Notes: a model not told the origin generated them from the sequence alone. Positions 45,601 through 53,480 are shown, numbered from the stretch's first letter. The stretch is 64,000 bases of DNA from Pedobacter gandavensis (GCF_014172405.1 NZ_WNXC01000001.1:1674001-1738000), one strand, 5' to 3'. Translations and numbers: made by a program.

Positions 45601-46655
45601 GAAACAGTCGGGTTTCGGTAGTGATTATGGAAGATGCGACTGGTGACGTATTGACATCAGCCGTTTACCCCCTCCCTCCGGTTAAAAACTGGGATTTGCT
45701 AAACATGAGCAGCACAGAACAGAATAAACTGGTTGGATGGTATACGACCTCAGATTTGGGTTTTACCACCGCCACCCCTCCTGGATCGACAGCCAAAGTA
45801 TTAACTGCTATGGCTGCTTTTAACAAGCTGGGGCTTGATGCGGCGAAGAAAACATATACTGTAACTACAGCGGAGCGTATTCGAACCAAAGGCATTGAGC
45901 CTGATGAAACGGGGCGGATTGACATGGAGTCTGCAGTCGTAAAATCGAACAACGTGTACTTCATAAAAATTGCGAATGAAGAACACCTGCAAGATGAAAT
46001 GGCCAACTTATATTTAAAAACCGGTATGTTTTTACATGGCGTTGGTGGGTATTACTATGGCAGAGACAGCGCGAATACCAAACAAGAAAGTAAATGGCGA
46101 AGTCTTTGGGAGAAGACAGAGTTTAATACCAAACCGAAGTATGATCCAGCGCGGATTCGTCGGACCAGGGCAAAAGGCATTTCAGGAATGGCCTGGGGAC
46201 AAGGTGAGCTGATTGCTACGCCTGCTTCGATAGCCCGATTGGTTTCCGGGGTGGCGAATCATGGCAAGCTCGTTGCGAACCGCTATGTATTAAAAATTAG
46301 TGACTCGGCGACTTCAGTGAACCCTGCCGTTAAGATTGCCAACAACCCTGAATATGCGGATATCATAGGCGGTTACATGCTCAAGCAAAGTGCAAATAAA
46401 ACCAACTTGCTAGGCCTGAAGGTAGCCGGAAAAACAGGCACACCGGAAAGGGTCTGGAAAGGTGGAAAAATTAACGACGGCTGGTATACTTTTTATGCGC
46501 CTAAGGCCAATGGAAAAGGACATATTGTAGTCTGTATCAGAATTGAGTCTACACGTGGCTCAAGTCGGGCGGTAAGGCTTGCCGGTCAGCATGTGATCCC
46601 TGCCCTGCTCAAACTAGGCTACCTGAGTAAAGAACAAAAGAACGAAGACATTTAA
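42666..46655 (+). CDS. SEDS glycosyltransferase-class B PBP transpeptidase fusion (RodA-PbpA-like)
   Basis: A 1329-residue bifunctional peptidoglycan synthase. The order is: TM helix (17-37); external region (38-285) that includes a Cna-B/carboxypeptidase-regulatory-like domain near 170-270 (GLSGKITDTANRAVAGVLV); then a SEDS polytopic domain (about 290-760) with QPSEIVKYAI (Gln430), LLGDLGPAMVV, PEAHTDMILPAIGEEFGLAG (Asp634, the candidate catalytic Asp) and LPFISYGGSSL. After a TM at about 757-778, the PBP pedestal (GDLYDRNGRILATS) leads to a transpeptidase with SxxK STAK (Ser1041), SNN (Ser1094) and KTG (1256-1258). SEDS proteins polymerise lipid II and class B PBPs crosslink; in characterised bacteria they are normally separate proteins. 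All catalytic motifs look intact in one chain. Confidence 0.93.
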   Translation: MAKQTANLQNRKVERIFLLLSTLVLGALFVTLYFIQQQTFKEVHPRLTEGTMVNLNDAEPGKRIKKLLIKGYYFEDKQDINLIEEVVTNQVLLHKEAIDNIGELNKRKFFVPADIAFSNGGKNFKERVLASRLLLGFTGADSLKYTQEQRHPQQLPAVKDFAKGSYGLSGKITDTANRAVAGVLVRLQMILPQDTAYTEDEVVNDFIAYLRTDAKGEYHFQHLPDNKAYSVLPLKPGAQFGKSQGLQELDKEVTLNFRQSPHSIRLFSTRDFKILKKEKSLIVRTPENYNQWYWIIVACFFSGFFVLHLLLQAKYPKADQLILPIIMLMTGLSFLTLLSLQDPLRDRFLARDSLIFYGLGILSMGIMLSLNMRKFNVDSRIYRMLLVKNAFSKAKGWQWAILALCLLAFTIVFGTGPEGSGVKVNLFGVQPSEIVKYAIILFLAGFFATNERFITEYSSWKKRYFFFSFALIAILGAILLYLLLGDLGPAMVVCFTFIILFSFSRGDFMMMLTAIMIYVFSAWLLNVWIATLVTAALVSLIMVINKKTSESAIMIVVVMAAFLLIDQVPYLDKLIPGPVNRLSERKSIWQDPWNNEVYGGDQVANGIWAISSGGINGQGIGQGFAKTIPEAHTDMILPAIGEEFGLAGIIGIFILFLVFLHRAILIGRQTGMPFLFYLSAGVGISLFIQFLLIAGGSTGALPLSGVALPFISYGGSSLVANMLAAGFLLAVSLVKGTDVQMNYITKQQDKNLVPALLAASVAIVSLGVTVSSYIIHNKKWVVQPALVADKSGSRMFSYNPRIAILMNKLAAGDLYDRNGRILATSNPEHIKKQEQELNNSGISYNLDSAAHKRMDRYYPFEDQLFFWVGDNNTNVFNGSTNGYFAEYEHAAELRGFHTPTVSFNTHAHKYRENRFLPRGVKEMTVSKRDYAALAPLLLSGINSNEVEAFKKRNRNVKLTLDAALQTTIQNTMAQDTAIRNSRVSVVIMEDATGDVLTSAVYPLPPVKNWDLLNMSSTEQNKLVGWYTTSDLGFTTATPPGSTAKVLTAMAAFNKLGLDAAKKTYTVTTAERIRTKGIEPDETGRIDMESAVVKSNNVYFIKIANEEHLQDEMANLYLKTGMFLHGVGGYYYGRDSANTKQESKWRSLWEKTEFNTKPKYDPARIRRTRAKGISGMAWGQGELIATPASIARLVSGVANHGKLVANRYVLKISDSATSVNPAVKIANNPEYADIIGGYMLKQSANKTNLLGLKVAGKTGTPERVWKGGKINDGWYTFYAPKANGKGHIVVCIRIESTRGSSRAVRLAGQHVIPALLKLGYLSKEQKNEDI

Positions 46656-46667
46656 AAAAGAGATTGT

Positions 46668-47462
46668 ATGTTTAATCTATTTAATAAGCGTAAACCAGAG
46701 CCATTGCAGGATGTAAAAGCCATCAGAGAGGCATTGCTGACTGCTATAAAGCAGGAGCTTCAAAAACTTGAAGGCGGTGAAGGCAAGCACATTAAAGGCC
46801 TCGCTCTACTCCTGGCCTGTTTGCCAGCTGAAAATTTCCTATATGAATCTGCTGTTTTTGCGGATGATGAAATACGATTTAAGAATGAAATCCAGCGCAT
46901 CGTTGATGATTTTGCGATAGATTTACCGGCGGACTGGACATTGCAGGTTAATTTCGTTACGGAATTGCCGGCAGATGCCATAAAGTTAGCCAACATCAAT
47001 GCCGCACTTTACATCAGAACGCCGGAGCATGTGGTGGTGACTAAATCTAAAACAGCTTATATCCGTACCTTGAATGGTGAGTCGGAAAAAACGGAATATA
47101 AGATCAGTGCTACAGATGGGAAGATCAATATCGGCAGAGCCCCAAAAGTTCAGGTGAGTGATGGCTTTTTTAGGATCAACCACATTGCATTTCTTGATGC
47201 CAGCACAAATGAGGCTAATAAATTCATCAGCAGACAGCATGCGCATATAGAATGGGATAACAATACCGGATCTTTTCTTTTATTTGCCGATGAAGGTGGG
47301 ATTCCTCCACGAAATAAGGTAAGAATGCGGTCGGTAGGCGACCATACCCCCGTAAAACTAAACGTCGCTGAACTTGGACATACCTTACAAGAAGGCGATC
47401 AGATTATTTTAGGTGAGCTTGCAGTTTTGGAATTTAGTTATATTGAACACAGTAATTATTAA
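46668..47462 (+). CDS. FHA-domain protein (FhaA-like layout)
   Basis: A 264-residue cytoplasmic protein. Residues 1-115 are helical with a beta segment (WTLQVNFVTELP), loosely recalling the N-terminal domain of mycobacterial FhaA. Residues about 125-260 form a canonical FHA domain: INIGRAPKV (Gly156-Arg157), FISRQHAHIEW (Ser188 to His191), an unusually long loop before it, and GHTLQEGDQIILGELAVLEF at the end. FHA domains read phosphothreonine marks. It lies 12 bp after the SEDS-PBP gene and 9 bp before the kinase gene, so it is probably a phospho-dependent adaptor linking kinase and synthase. Confidence 0.92.
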   Translation: MFNLFNKRKPEPLQDVKAIREALLTAIKQELQKLEGGEGKHIKGLALLLACLPAENFLYESAVFADDEIRFKNEIQRIVDDFAIDLPADWTLQVNFVTELPADAIKLANINAALYIRTPEHVVVTKSKTAYIRTLNGESEKTEYKISATDGKINIGRAPKVQVSDGFFRINHIAFLDASTNEANKFISRQHAHIEWDNNTGSFLLFADEGGIPPRNKVRMRSVGDHTPVKLNVAELGHTLQEGDQIILGELAVLEFSYIEHSNY

Positions 47463-47471
47463 TATTGTACA

Positions 47472-49022
47472 ATGAGTAAAGTTTTTACGATAACAGAGGG
47501 ATTAGAAAATCTGGGTGCTTTAAGTACAGGTGGCCAGGGTTCTGTATATAAAGGTAAACGGGTAGGAACCATCATCACCGCAGTGAAGATTATGCCTACG
47601 CCGATACATACAGAAAGTGAGGATGATAAGAACTTCATCAGGTTTAAAAACGAGGTAGAAAAGCTCAAGAAGGTTAATGAAGTACCAAATCCCAATGTGG
47701 TAAAAATATTGGGATCCGGACTTACTGAAAGTGGCTCCTTTCCTTTTATCGAGATGGAATACATTGAAGGACCTGATCTTGAGAAACTTTTAATGCCTCC
47801 TCACCCACCAATATTCACGATTAATGAGTTGATTAAACTGGCGGAGCAGTTGGCCAATGCATTGGCTCATTGCCACCGTGTAGGTATTAAACATGGTGAT
47901 GTAAAAAGTAACAACGTAAAATTCAATACGGAAACCGGCAACTATGTATTGCTGGATTTTGGCTTGGCGATCATGTCTGACGAGCAACGCAGAACTAGTC
48001 TGCGGCATGCCGGTGCGGTAGAGTTTATGGCTCCGGAACAGCACGATGGCGAGATGTTTTTTCAGACGGATATATACAGCTATGGCATTATCCTTTATGA
48101 ACTGCTTGCAGGAACGGTTCCTTTCCCTTTGATCAATAAGAACGAAAGCTCGCGCAATCAGGTCATGATTTCTCATATGGAAGCTGAGGTGCCAGACCCG
48201 GTGACTTTACGTAACAACCGATTACCGGAAAGCTGGGATGCGGAGAAGCGAAAAAAGGAGGCCAATGTGCCTATATGGCTGTTGCAGGTCATTAAAAAAT
48301 GTTTAGAAAAGCGCCCTGAAAATCGATATGTGAATGGTGCTGCTTTGCAGGATGCCATTATGCATAGGGGTGCTGATACGATAATACCTGTTGCTCAATT
48401 ACCAGCAAAGCCCGCTCCTCTACCTCCGAAAGAAATCGTTCCCGCAACACCAGCAGGCGATCAGGTAATGGTATCGAAGCCTGTTTTTGCGACCATGATT
48501 TTATCACTTCTGATCTTAGGTATGCTTGCTGTTTACGGCCTTTTCATGAAAGGTGATGGTCCAGCTGTCCATACCGTACCCATAGATTCTTCAAAAATTA
48601 CGGCAGTGGACACCACGAGCACTGAAACACATGATGAGCCCGATACGACGGCAGTTACCGTACAGCCGGTTGCCATTGACACCGCAGCTCAGAAAGTTGA
48701 AATTGATAGTTTGAAGAAAGAATATGAGGCGCAGATGGCTGCCGCAGCAAAGCGTGCAGAAGCAGAAGCCAAGGCAAAAGACAATGCAGTTGTGATTGTG
48801 AGCGAGGGTAAAAAATACCAGTTGCCTAAAGGAACTATTTATTTTTATGAAGCAGCAAGTCCTACTTCTCAAAAAAATGGGGTGCTGGGTTTATGGAACA
48901 ATGCCAAGTTTAACGTCATTGAGGAAGATAAAGGTTTTATTTATGTCACGCATACGGCCAAAGACGGACAAGTGACCAAGGGTTGGTTAAACAAAAACGA
49001 CCTTAAAGAATTAAAGGAATAA
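47472..49022 (+). CDS. transmembrane Ser/Thr protein kinase with external SH3-like domain
   Basis: A 516-residue PknB-type kinase. Glycine loop LSTGGQGSVYKG, Lys39 in AVKIM, catalytic loop HGDVKSNN (141-148), DFG at 162-164 and FMAPEQ. The catalytic loop has Gly instead of Arg before Asp143, so it is a non-RD kinase that may not need activation-loop phosphorylation. A TM helix (about 338-358) leads to a charged linker with an EAEAKAK coiled segment and an SH3-like domain (about 448-516, YQLPKGTIYFYEAAS, GLWNNAKFNVIEE, GWLNKNDLKEL). Classical homologues carry PASTA domains that sense muropeptides; here an SH3-like domain takes that place. It is the last gene of the cluster. Confidence 0.93.
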   Translation: MSKVFTITEGLENLGALSTGGQGSVYKGKRVGTIITAVKIMPTPIHTESEDDKNFIRFKNEVEKLKKVNEVPNPNVVKILGSGLTESGSFPFIEMEYIEGPDLEKLLMPPHPPIFTINELIKLAEQLANALAHCHRVGIKHGDVKSNNVKFNTETGNYVLLDFGLAIMSDEQRRTSLRHAGAVEFMAPEQHDGEMFFQTDIYSYGIILYELLAGTVPFPLINKNESSRNQVMISHMEAEVPDPVTLRNNRLPESWDAEKRKKEANVPIWLLQVIKKCLEKRPENRYVNGAALQDAIMHRGADTIIPVAQLPAKPAPLPPKEIVPATPAGDQVMVSKPVFATMILSLLILGMLAVYGLFMKGDGPAVHTVPIDSSKITAVDTTSTETHDEPDTTAVTVQPVAIDTAAQKVEIDSLKKEYEAQMAAAAKRAEAEAKAKDNAVVIVSEGKKYQLPKGTIYFYEAASPTSQKNGVLGLWNNAKFNVIEEDKGFIYVTHTAKDGQVTKGWLNKNDLKELKE

Positions 49023-49043
49023 GCTGAGCTTATTCCTTTTTTT
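49014..49043 (+). terminator. intrinsic terminator ending the kinase cluster
   Basis: AAGGAATAAGCT (49014-49025) pairs perfectly with AGCTTATTCCTT (49027-49038), followed by T residues to 49043. The stem includes the kinase stop codon. Confidence 0.85.
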
Positions 49044-49202
49044 ATAATCAATTTAGCGATACCTGTTTACAATTGATTTTACTCCTCTTAAACCCCATGA
49101 TTAGCAAGTATCAGGGGGTTCCATTCCGCTCTGAAAATGAATAATTCCATAAAAATCTATTCTTTTTTTCTTTTCTGTGAGTAAACGATGGCACGCAAGC
49201 CT

Positions 49203-49210
49203 TACCTTTG
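49203..49210 (+). promoter_or_regulatory. -7 promoter element deciding the start of the next gene
   Basis: TACCTTTG matches TAnnTTTG and lies 16 bp before ATG 49227. The upstream in-frame ATG at 49188 precedes this promoter and so would not be in the transcript. No clear -33 box at the standard distance. Confidence 0.5.
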
Positions 49211-49226
49211 CGGAAAAATTATCATA

Positions 49227-49811
49227 ATGAACAATATCACTCCATATCCAGTGCTGGAATGCGTTGTAAGCATCATCGAGGATGTCATCAGCGGCATTAA
49301 AGTTGACTACACTTCTGAAAGCAAAGCAACCCTGATAGATGGCAATGCAGGCATACTTTTAGAGCAACAATCTGACAGCAACGGAAATCTGACAATCAAC
49401 ATTAAAGACCCGAAAGATATTATACTCAGTGAAGACTTATTGCCAGATCTGCAGGAGCTACATAAAAGTGCTAAAGGAGCATTAAAAACTGAATTAGAAA
49501 AAACGACCATTATCATCAATGGACTAGATGTAGAAACGCAGCTGGTATACCAATCTGCAAAAGATGCCTTTGACCAGATTAGCAACAGCTATGAGTTTGT
49601 AAAAACGCTTGAAAAAGAAGTTAGTAAAATTAAGAGCACCTTGAAGTTTGGAAGTAATGTATTTGACCTTACGGTATCAAATGAGCAAGGTCAAATCTTG
49701 ATTAGCCCTGAGTTTGCTTCATCCTTTAATGCAGCCATCCAAAAAACAGTTGAAGATGACGCGCTTAAAGTACAAAACGTGTTAAACATCATGTTTAAAG
49801 AAAACAAATAG
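49227..49811 (+). CDS. conserved-looking hypothetical protein
   Basis: A 194-residue acidic, soluble protein without signal peptide, from ATG 49227 just after a -7 element. It has beta-rich ends (GNAGILLEQQSDSNGNLTI, QGQILISPEFASSF) around a long amphipathic helical centre (QLVYQSAKDAFDQISNSYEF, VKTLEKEVSKIKSTL). I do not recognise the family. It has its own promoter and terminator (49856-49888), so it is not part of the kinase operon in the strict sense, though it is next to it. Confidence 0.65.
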   Translation: MNNITPYPVLECVVSIIEDVISGIKVDYTSESKATLIDGNAGILLEQQSDSNGNLTINIKDPKDIILSEDLLPDLQELHKSAKGALKTELEKTTIIINGLDVETQLVYQSAKDAFDQISNSYEFVKTLEKEVSKIKSTLKFGSNVFDLTVSNEQGQILISPEFASSFNAAIQKTVEDDALKVQNVLNIMFKENK

Positions 49812-49855
49812 TAAAACATTAGCGCTTTTCCATAAAGATCAGCACCACATAAAAG

Positions 49856-49888
49856 AGCCCTTATTGCTAATCTAGCATAAGGGCTTTT
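49856..49888 (+). terminator. intrinsic terminator
   Basis: AGCCCTTAT (49856-49864) pairs with ATAAGGGCT (49877-49885) around a loop and is followed by a short T-run. It is 45 bp after the stop of the hypothetical gene. Confidence 0.75.
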
Positions 49889-50009
49889 CTGCTTTCTTAG
49901 TTTTAGCAATTTAAGCAGTATTGATTGTGGCAATACTCAAGCTATTTTTCCCCATTAGAGAATAATCATTTGAATTTTAAATTATAGTGTTTTTTTGTTT
50001 CTTTGCACT

Positions 50010-50882
50010 ATGTTAAAATATATTTTTGTCGCATTATTGATCGTTAATGCTTCTTATATTCAAGCACAGGAGGCTCCTGCGGCTTATGCTGCTGCTGATG
50101 AATTTAATCTTTGGAATAAAAAGCTAAATGACACTGCCTACGTTTTTGCAGATATCGCCTATCTACGAGACAACCCGAGTTTAAAAGGGAGTGTTCTAGA
50201 CTCCTTGACTGCCGGAAGCAAGGTGGTCATCAAAAGTGAGGCTTACAACAATACCTTGATCAAGGATTTTTATGCGCCTTGGTATAAGGTAGAATATACC
50301 GTTGGGAAGCAGAAACGTGCTGGATTTATCTGGTTGGGCTTGCTTGCATTGGGTACAAATAAAGACAAAGAAAACCAACTCTGGATGTATGGTTTCAACA
50401 AATATCCGAACCGATCTAATGATGAAGCTCATCTTGCGCTTTGTGAAGTTAAGATTTTGAATCCGTCGCAACATGTAGTTGGCCGAACCTCATTTTTAAC
50501 AGAAAAAGGCGGTCAAACTTTTACAGAAGCAAAAGTCATGAATAATATGGGCTTAATGGGTTTACAAGCAATTTACCGTATCGGATTTTTAGGGGAAGCT
50601 TGTGGCGTAGCAACGAACCATTATTATGTGGGCTGGACAGGTACGGAGTTTTTACGCTTACCTGAAAAGAGTAATGTTGGCGATGCTGGTGTTTTTTACC
50701 ATGAGGAAAAGTTGATATTCCCCTCAGAGCATAAACTTGATTCCGCGCTGATTATAAAGGACATCACTGACGGAGAGGTCATAGATCCTAACCAGAAAGA
50801 ATTAACTTTCAAGGAAACCAAGAAGCGAGAGAAATACATTTGGAATGGTAAAATTGCCAGTCAACTGATCGAGATGAAATAA
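50010..50882 (+). CDS. exported SH3-domain-containing protein
   Basis: A 290-residue protein from ATG 50010, where the signal peptide (MLKYIFVALLIVNASYIQAQ) begins; an upstream ATG at 49995 adds five residues. Residues about 35-100 fit a bacterial SH3 domain (YVFADIAYLRDNPSLKGSVL, LDSLTAGSKVVIKS, WYKVEYTVGKQKRAGFIWLG). Residues about 110-290 have no recognised fold. SH3b domains often bind cell-wall peptides. The proximity to the wall-synthesis cluster, and the SH3-like domain of its kinase, hint at a shared wall-related role. That is inference. Confidence 0.7.
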   Translation: MLKYIFVALLIVNASYIQAQEAPAAYAAADEFNLWNKKLNDTAYVFADIAYLRDNPSLKGSVLDSLTAGSKVVIKSEAYNNTLIKDFYAPWYKVEYTVGKQKRAGFIWLGLLALGTNKDKENQLWMYGFNKYPNRSNDEAHLALCEVKILNPSQHVVGRTSFLTEKGGQTFTEAKVMNNMGLMGLQAIYRIGFLGEACGVATNHYYVGWTGTEFLRLPEKSNVGDAGVFYHEEKLIFPSEHKLDSALIIKDITDGEVIDPNQKELTFKETKKREKYIWNGKIASQLIEMK

Positions 50883-50914
50883 TTGTAAAATCCACAATCC
50901 AATTGAACAAGCAT

Positions 50915-51325
50915 ATGAGAAAAAACGAGGAAGCCTTCAATCAATTGAGTAAGTTCATTGGGAGCTGGGATACAGAAGGAACTATCCCTTCTTCCAGTCA
51001 GGCTCCAGAAATAAAAATCATAGGAACCGATACTTATGAATGGATCGTGGACGGTTTTTTTGTACTTCATCAGGCAGATGTGACCATAGGAAAGGATACC
51101 AGTAAAACGCATGAAATTATTGGTTATGACAGTTTAAACCAGCACTACACGATGCAACATTATGACAATCAGGGAAACTCTGGACTGATGACTGCAACTG
51201 TTCATCATAATTCCTGGACTTTTACAGGAGATAGTTTAAGATTTAAAGGCGGATTCAATGAAATTGGAGATGTGTTTTCTGGTGTATGGGAACAACTTAG
51301 GGATGATAAAACCTGGTTCATTTAA
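50915..51325 (+). CDS. DUF1579-like protein
   Basis: A 136-residue protein from ATG 50915 (MRKNEEAFNQLSKFIGSW); a TTG at 50903 is less likely. The LxxxxGSWDxEG opening, HEIIGYDSLNQHYTMQHYDN and GDVFSGVWEQLRDDKTW match the lipocalin-like DUF1579 group that binds or senses small ligands. It follows the SH3 protein by 33 bp on the same strand and may share its transcript. No catalytic residues are evident. Confidence 0.75.
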   Translation: MRKNEEAFNQLSKFIGSWDTEGTIPSSSQAPEIKIIGTDTYEWIVDGFFVLHQADVTIGKDTSKTHEIIGYDSLNQHYTMQHYDNQGNSGLMTATVHHNSWTFTGDSLRFKGGFNEIGDVFSGVWEQLRDDKTWFI

Positions 51326-51427
51326 TGGATATCAAACTATCTAAAAAATCTTAGTTTTAAGAGATGATCAATCATTTGGAACTGAAATATTCTAAGAAAT
51401 TTTAATTGCCACACAATATTTAAGCGC

Positions 51428-51501
51428 AATAAGCGTCTTATATGGGAGAGCGTTAATTTAGAATAAGGGAAATGGTCATCTGATCATTTCCCTTTTCTTT
51501 T
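51428..51501. repeat. intergenic repeat B, copy 2, with terminator hairpin
   Basis: Matches 26866-26940. The hairpin AAGGGAAATG (51465-51474) with CATTTCCCTT (51485-51494) extends inward through a GGTCA/TGATC pairing. As in copy 1, it lies between the end of a plus-strand gene and the end of a minus-strand gene. Confidence 0.8.
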
Positions 51502-51551
51502 GCTAAAAGTTCCCGCGCGATTTGCCACGTTTTTAACGCAGGTGCCAATGC

Positions 51552-52397
51552 TCAGCTAGCATTCATTCTTGCCTTACGATATGCCGAAGGGCTGGCTCCC
51601 TTATACTTTTTAAACATCCTGTTCAGATGGCTTTCATCCGTAAAATTAAACTCCCTGGCAATTTCACCAATGCGAAGTTTGCTATGTAATAACCTATTTT
51701 CAATAAGTTTCAGTTTATACTGCATGAGGTAGTCCTGCAAGGTTTCGTTGGCATGCTTCTTAAAGTAACGCCCCATATAGGATTCCGAAATCCCGAATGT
51801 TGCACCCAAATGCTCGGTGGTCAATTTTTCAGGATTATAAATATGACGCTGGATATATTCGAGAATGTCCAGTGCTTTTTCCTCCGATTGCTCATTGATC
51901 TGTTCCGGTAAGGATTTAGCGATATTCCTGGCTACTACAATAATCAACGTATTCACCAGCTGGCGGATCAGCTCTTTATTGTAAAGATCCCGATTCACGT
52001 ATTCCCGGATAATGGCATTAATCATGGGCTCTACCAAGGTTTTATCTACTTGATTTTTTAATATACAACCAGGCTGGTGATTGGCATGCTGCAGAATAAA
52101 CTCCAGCTTTTGAACATTTTCCTGAAGTATTGCAGAGTTTTTAATGTAGATATTGTTAAAACGAATGAATAAAAACTGAGTAGTCTCCTCAATATCAAAA
52201 GAATGACAATCGTCAGGAGTGATCAGGAACAGGTGTCCCTTGCGATAATTAAATCTATTCTTATTGATGCATTGTTCTCCTGTTCCGGAAACAATGTAAA
52301 CCAGTTCAAAAAAACTGTGCTCATGTGCTTTTTTAGGGCATTCATTCAATTCCTTAAAAACGATCTCAAATGGCTCGTAAAGACTTTCCTTATGCAT
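51552..52397 (-). CDS. AraC-family transcriptional regulator with cupin sensor
   Basis: A 281-residue regulator. The N-terminal cupin (HEHSFFELVYIVSGTGEQC, GHLFLITPDDCHSFDI) senses a small ligand. The C-terminal double HTH is at about 180-275 (LGATFGISESYMGRYFKKHA, IGEIAREFNFTDESHLNRMF, GASPSAYRKA). It is divergent from the quinone oxidoreductase gene across 82 bp and probably controls it. Confidence 0.92.
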   Translation of the reverse strand: MHKESLYEPFEIVFKELNECPKKAHEHSFFELVYIVSGTGEQCINKNRFNYRKGHLFLITPDDCHSFDIEETTQFLFIRFNNIYIKNSAILQENVQKLEFILQHANHQPGCILKNQVDKTLVEPMINAIIREYVNRDLYNKELIRQLVNTLIIVVARNIAKSLPEQINEQSEEKALDILEYIQRHIYNPEKLTTEHLGATFGISESYMGRYFKKHANETLQDYLMQYKLKLIENRLLHSKLRIGEIAREFNFTDESHLNRMFKKYKGASPSAYRKARMNAS

Positions 52398-52479
52398 GGC
52401 ACGAATTTACTGATTTAACGAATAGATGTACAGAGATTTTAATCACAATAGCGCTAATTTTATTAAAAAATAAGACCTC

Positions 52480-53421
52480 ATGAAAGCAATCATATTAAAG
52501 GAATTTGGCTCGGCAGATGAGTTACAGATCCAGGAAATACAGCCCCCTGTTATCAAAGAAGCTGAAGTATTGGTTCGGGTAAAAGCAATCAGTATTAATC
52601 CGGTAGATATAAAAACCCGTGAAGGAAAAGGGGTATATGGAAAGATAAAGGACGAGAAGCCAATGATTCTCGGTTGGGACATTTCTGGAATTGTGCAGGA
52701 ATCAAGATCTGAAAAATTTAAAGTTGGGGATGAAGTATTTGGCATGGTTAATTTTCCTGGCCATGGCAAAGGATATGCAGAATATGTAGCTGCGCCGGCA
52801 AGTCAATTGGCTTTAAAGCCCAGTCAGGTGAGTCATACTGATGCCGCAGCAGCTACACTAGCCGCTTTAACGGCCTGGCAGGTATTGGTAGATCATATGA
52901 AAATTAAAGCTGGCGATCGCGTCTTGATCCATGCGGCAGCAGGAGGAGTTGGTCATTATGCCGTTCAGATTGCCAAAAATTTGGGTGCTTATGTGATTGG
53001 CACTTCCTCCGCAGCAAAGAAAGATTTTATCATGAGTTTGGGTGCAGATGAACATATTGACTATACTGCTGGTCCTTTGGAGCAATTCACCAACAACATT
53101 GATTTTGTATTGGACACCATTGGTGGAGATAATATTGACCACTCTTTAAAAGTGATGAAAAAAGGTGGAACGATTATCAGTATTCCTTCGGGACTACGGG
53201 AAGAAGTAACCGAAAAAGCGAAAGCCATGGGTATCCATGGATATTTCACGATGGTACAGTCTGATGATCACCACATTCCTCATATTGCCGAATTACTAAA
53301 AAACGGAAAGCTAAAATCACATGTTTCTCAAATCTTTAACTTTGATCAAATGGCAGAGGCCCACAAAGCTTTGGAGACTGGCAGAACACAGGGCAAGATT
53401 GTCCTGACTGTGAACGTTTAA
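52480..53421 (+). CDS. zinc-independent MDR quinone/NADP oxidoreductase
   Basis: A 313-residue medium-chain reductase with GWDISGIVQESRS, LTAWQVLVDHMKIKAGDRVLIH, the nucleotide motif AAAGGVGHYAVQIAKNLGAYV, and GRTQGKIVLTV at the end. It lacks the cysteine cluster of zinc enzymes. It reduces quinones or enones with NADPH, a common electrophile-stress function. Divergent AraC control is likely. It ends at a strong terminator (53442-53480). Confidence 0.93.
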   Translation: MKAIILKEFGSADELQIQEIQPPVIKEAEVLVRVKAISINPVDIKTREGKGVYGKIKDEKPMILGWDISGIVQESRSEKFKVGDEVFGMVNFPGHGKGYAEYVAAPASQLALKPSQVSHTDAAAATLAALTAWQVLVDHMKIKAGDRVLIHAAAGGVGHYAVQIAKNLGAYVIGTSSAAKKDFIMSLGADEHIDYTAGPLEQFTNNIDFVLDTIGGDNIDHSLKVMKKGGTIISIPSGLREEVTEKAKAMGIHGYFTMVQSDDHHIPHIAELLKNGKLKSHVSQIFNFDQMAEAHKALETGRTQGKIVLTVNV

Positions 53422-53441
53422 TATACTGGAAATACTAATGC

Positions 53442-53480
53442 ATAAAGCCGATGACTTATCCATGAAGTCACCGGCTTTAT
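53442..53480 (+). terminator. intrinsic terminator
   Basis: ATAAAGCCGATGACTT pairs with AAGTCACCGGCTTTAT (one mismatch) around a short loop, 21 bp after the oxidoreductase stop. Both flanks are AT-rich, so it may act on both strands. Confidence 0.8.
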
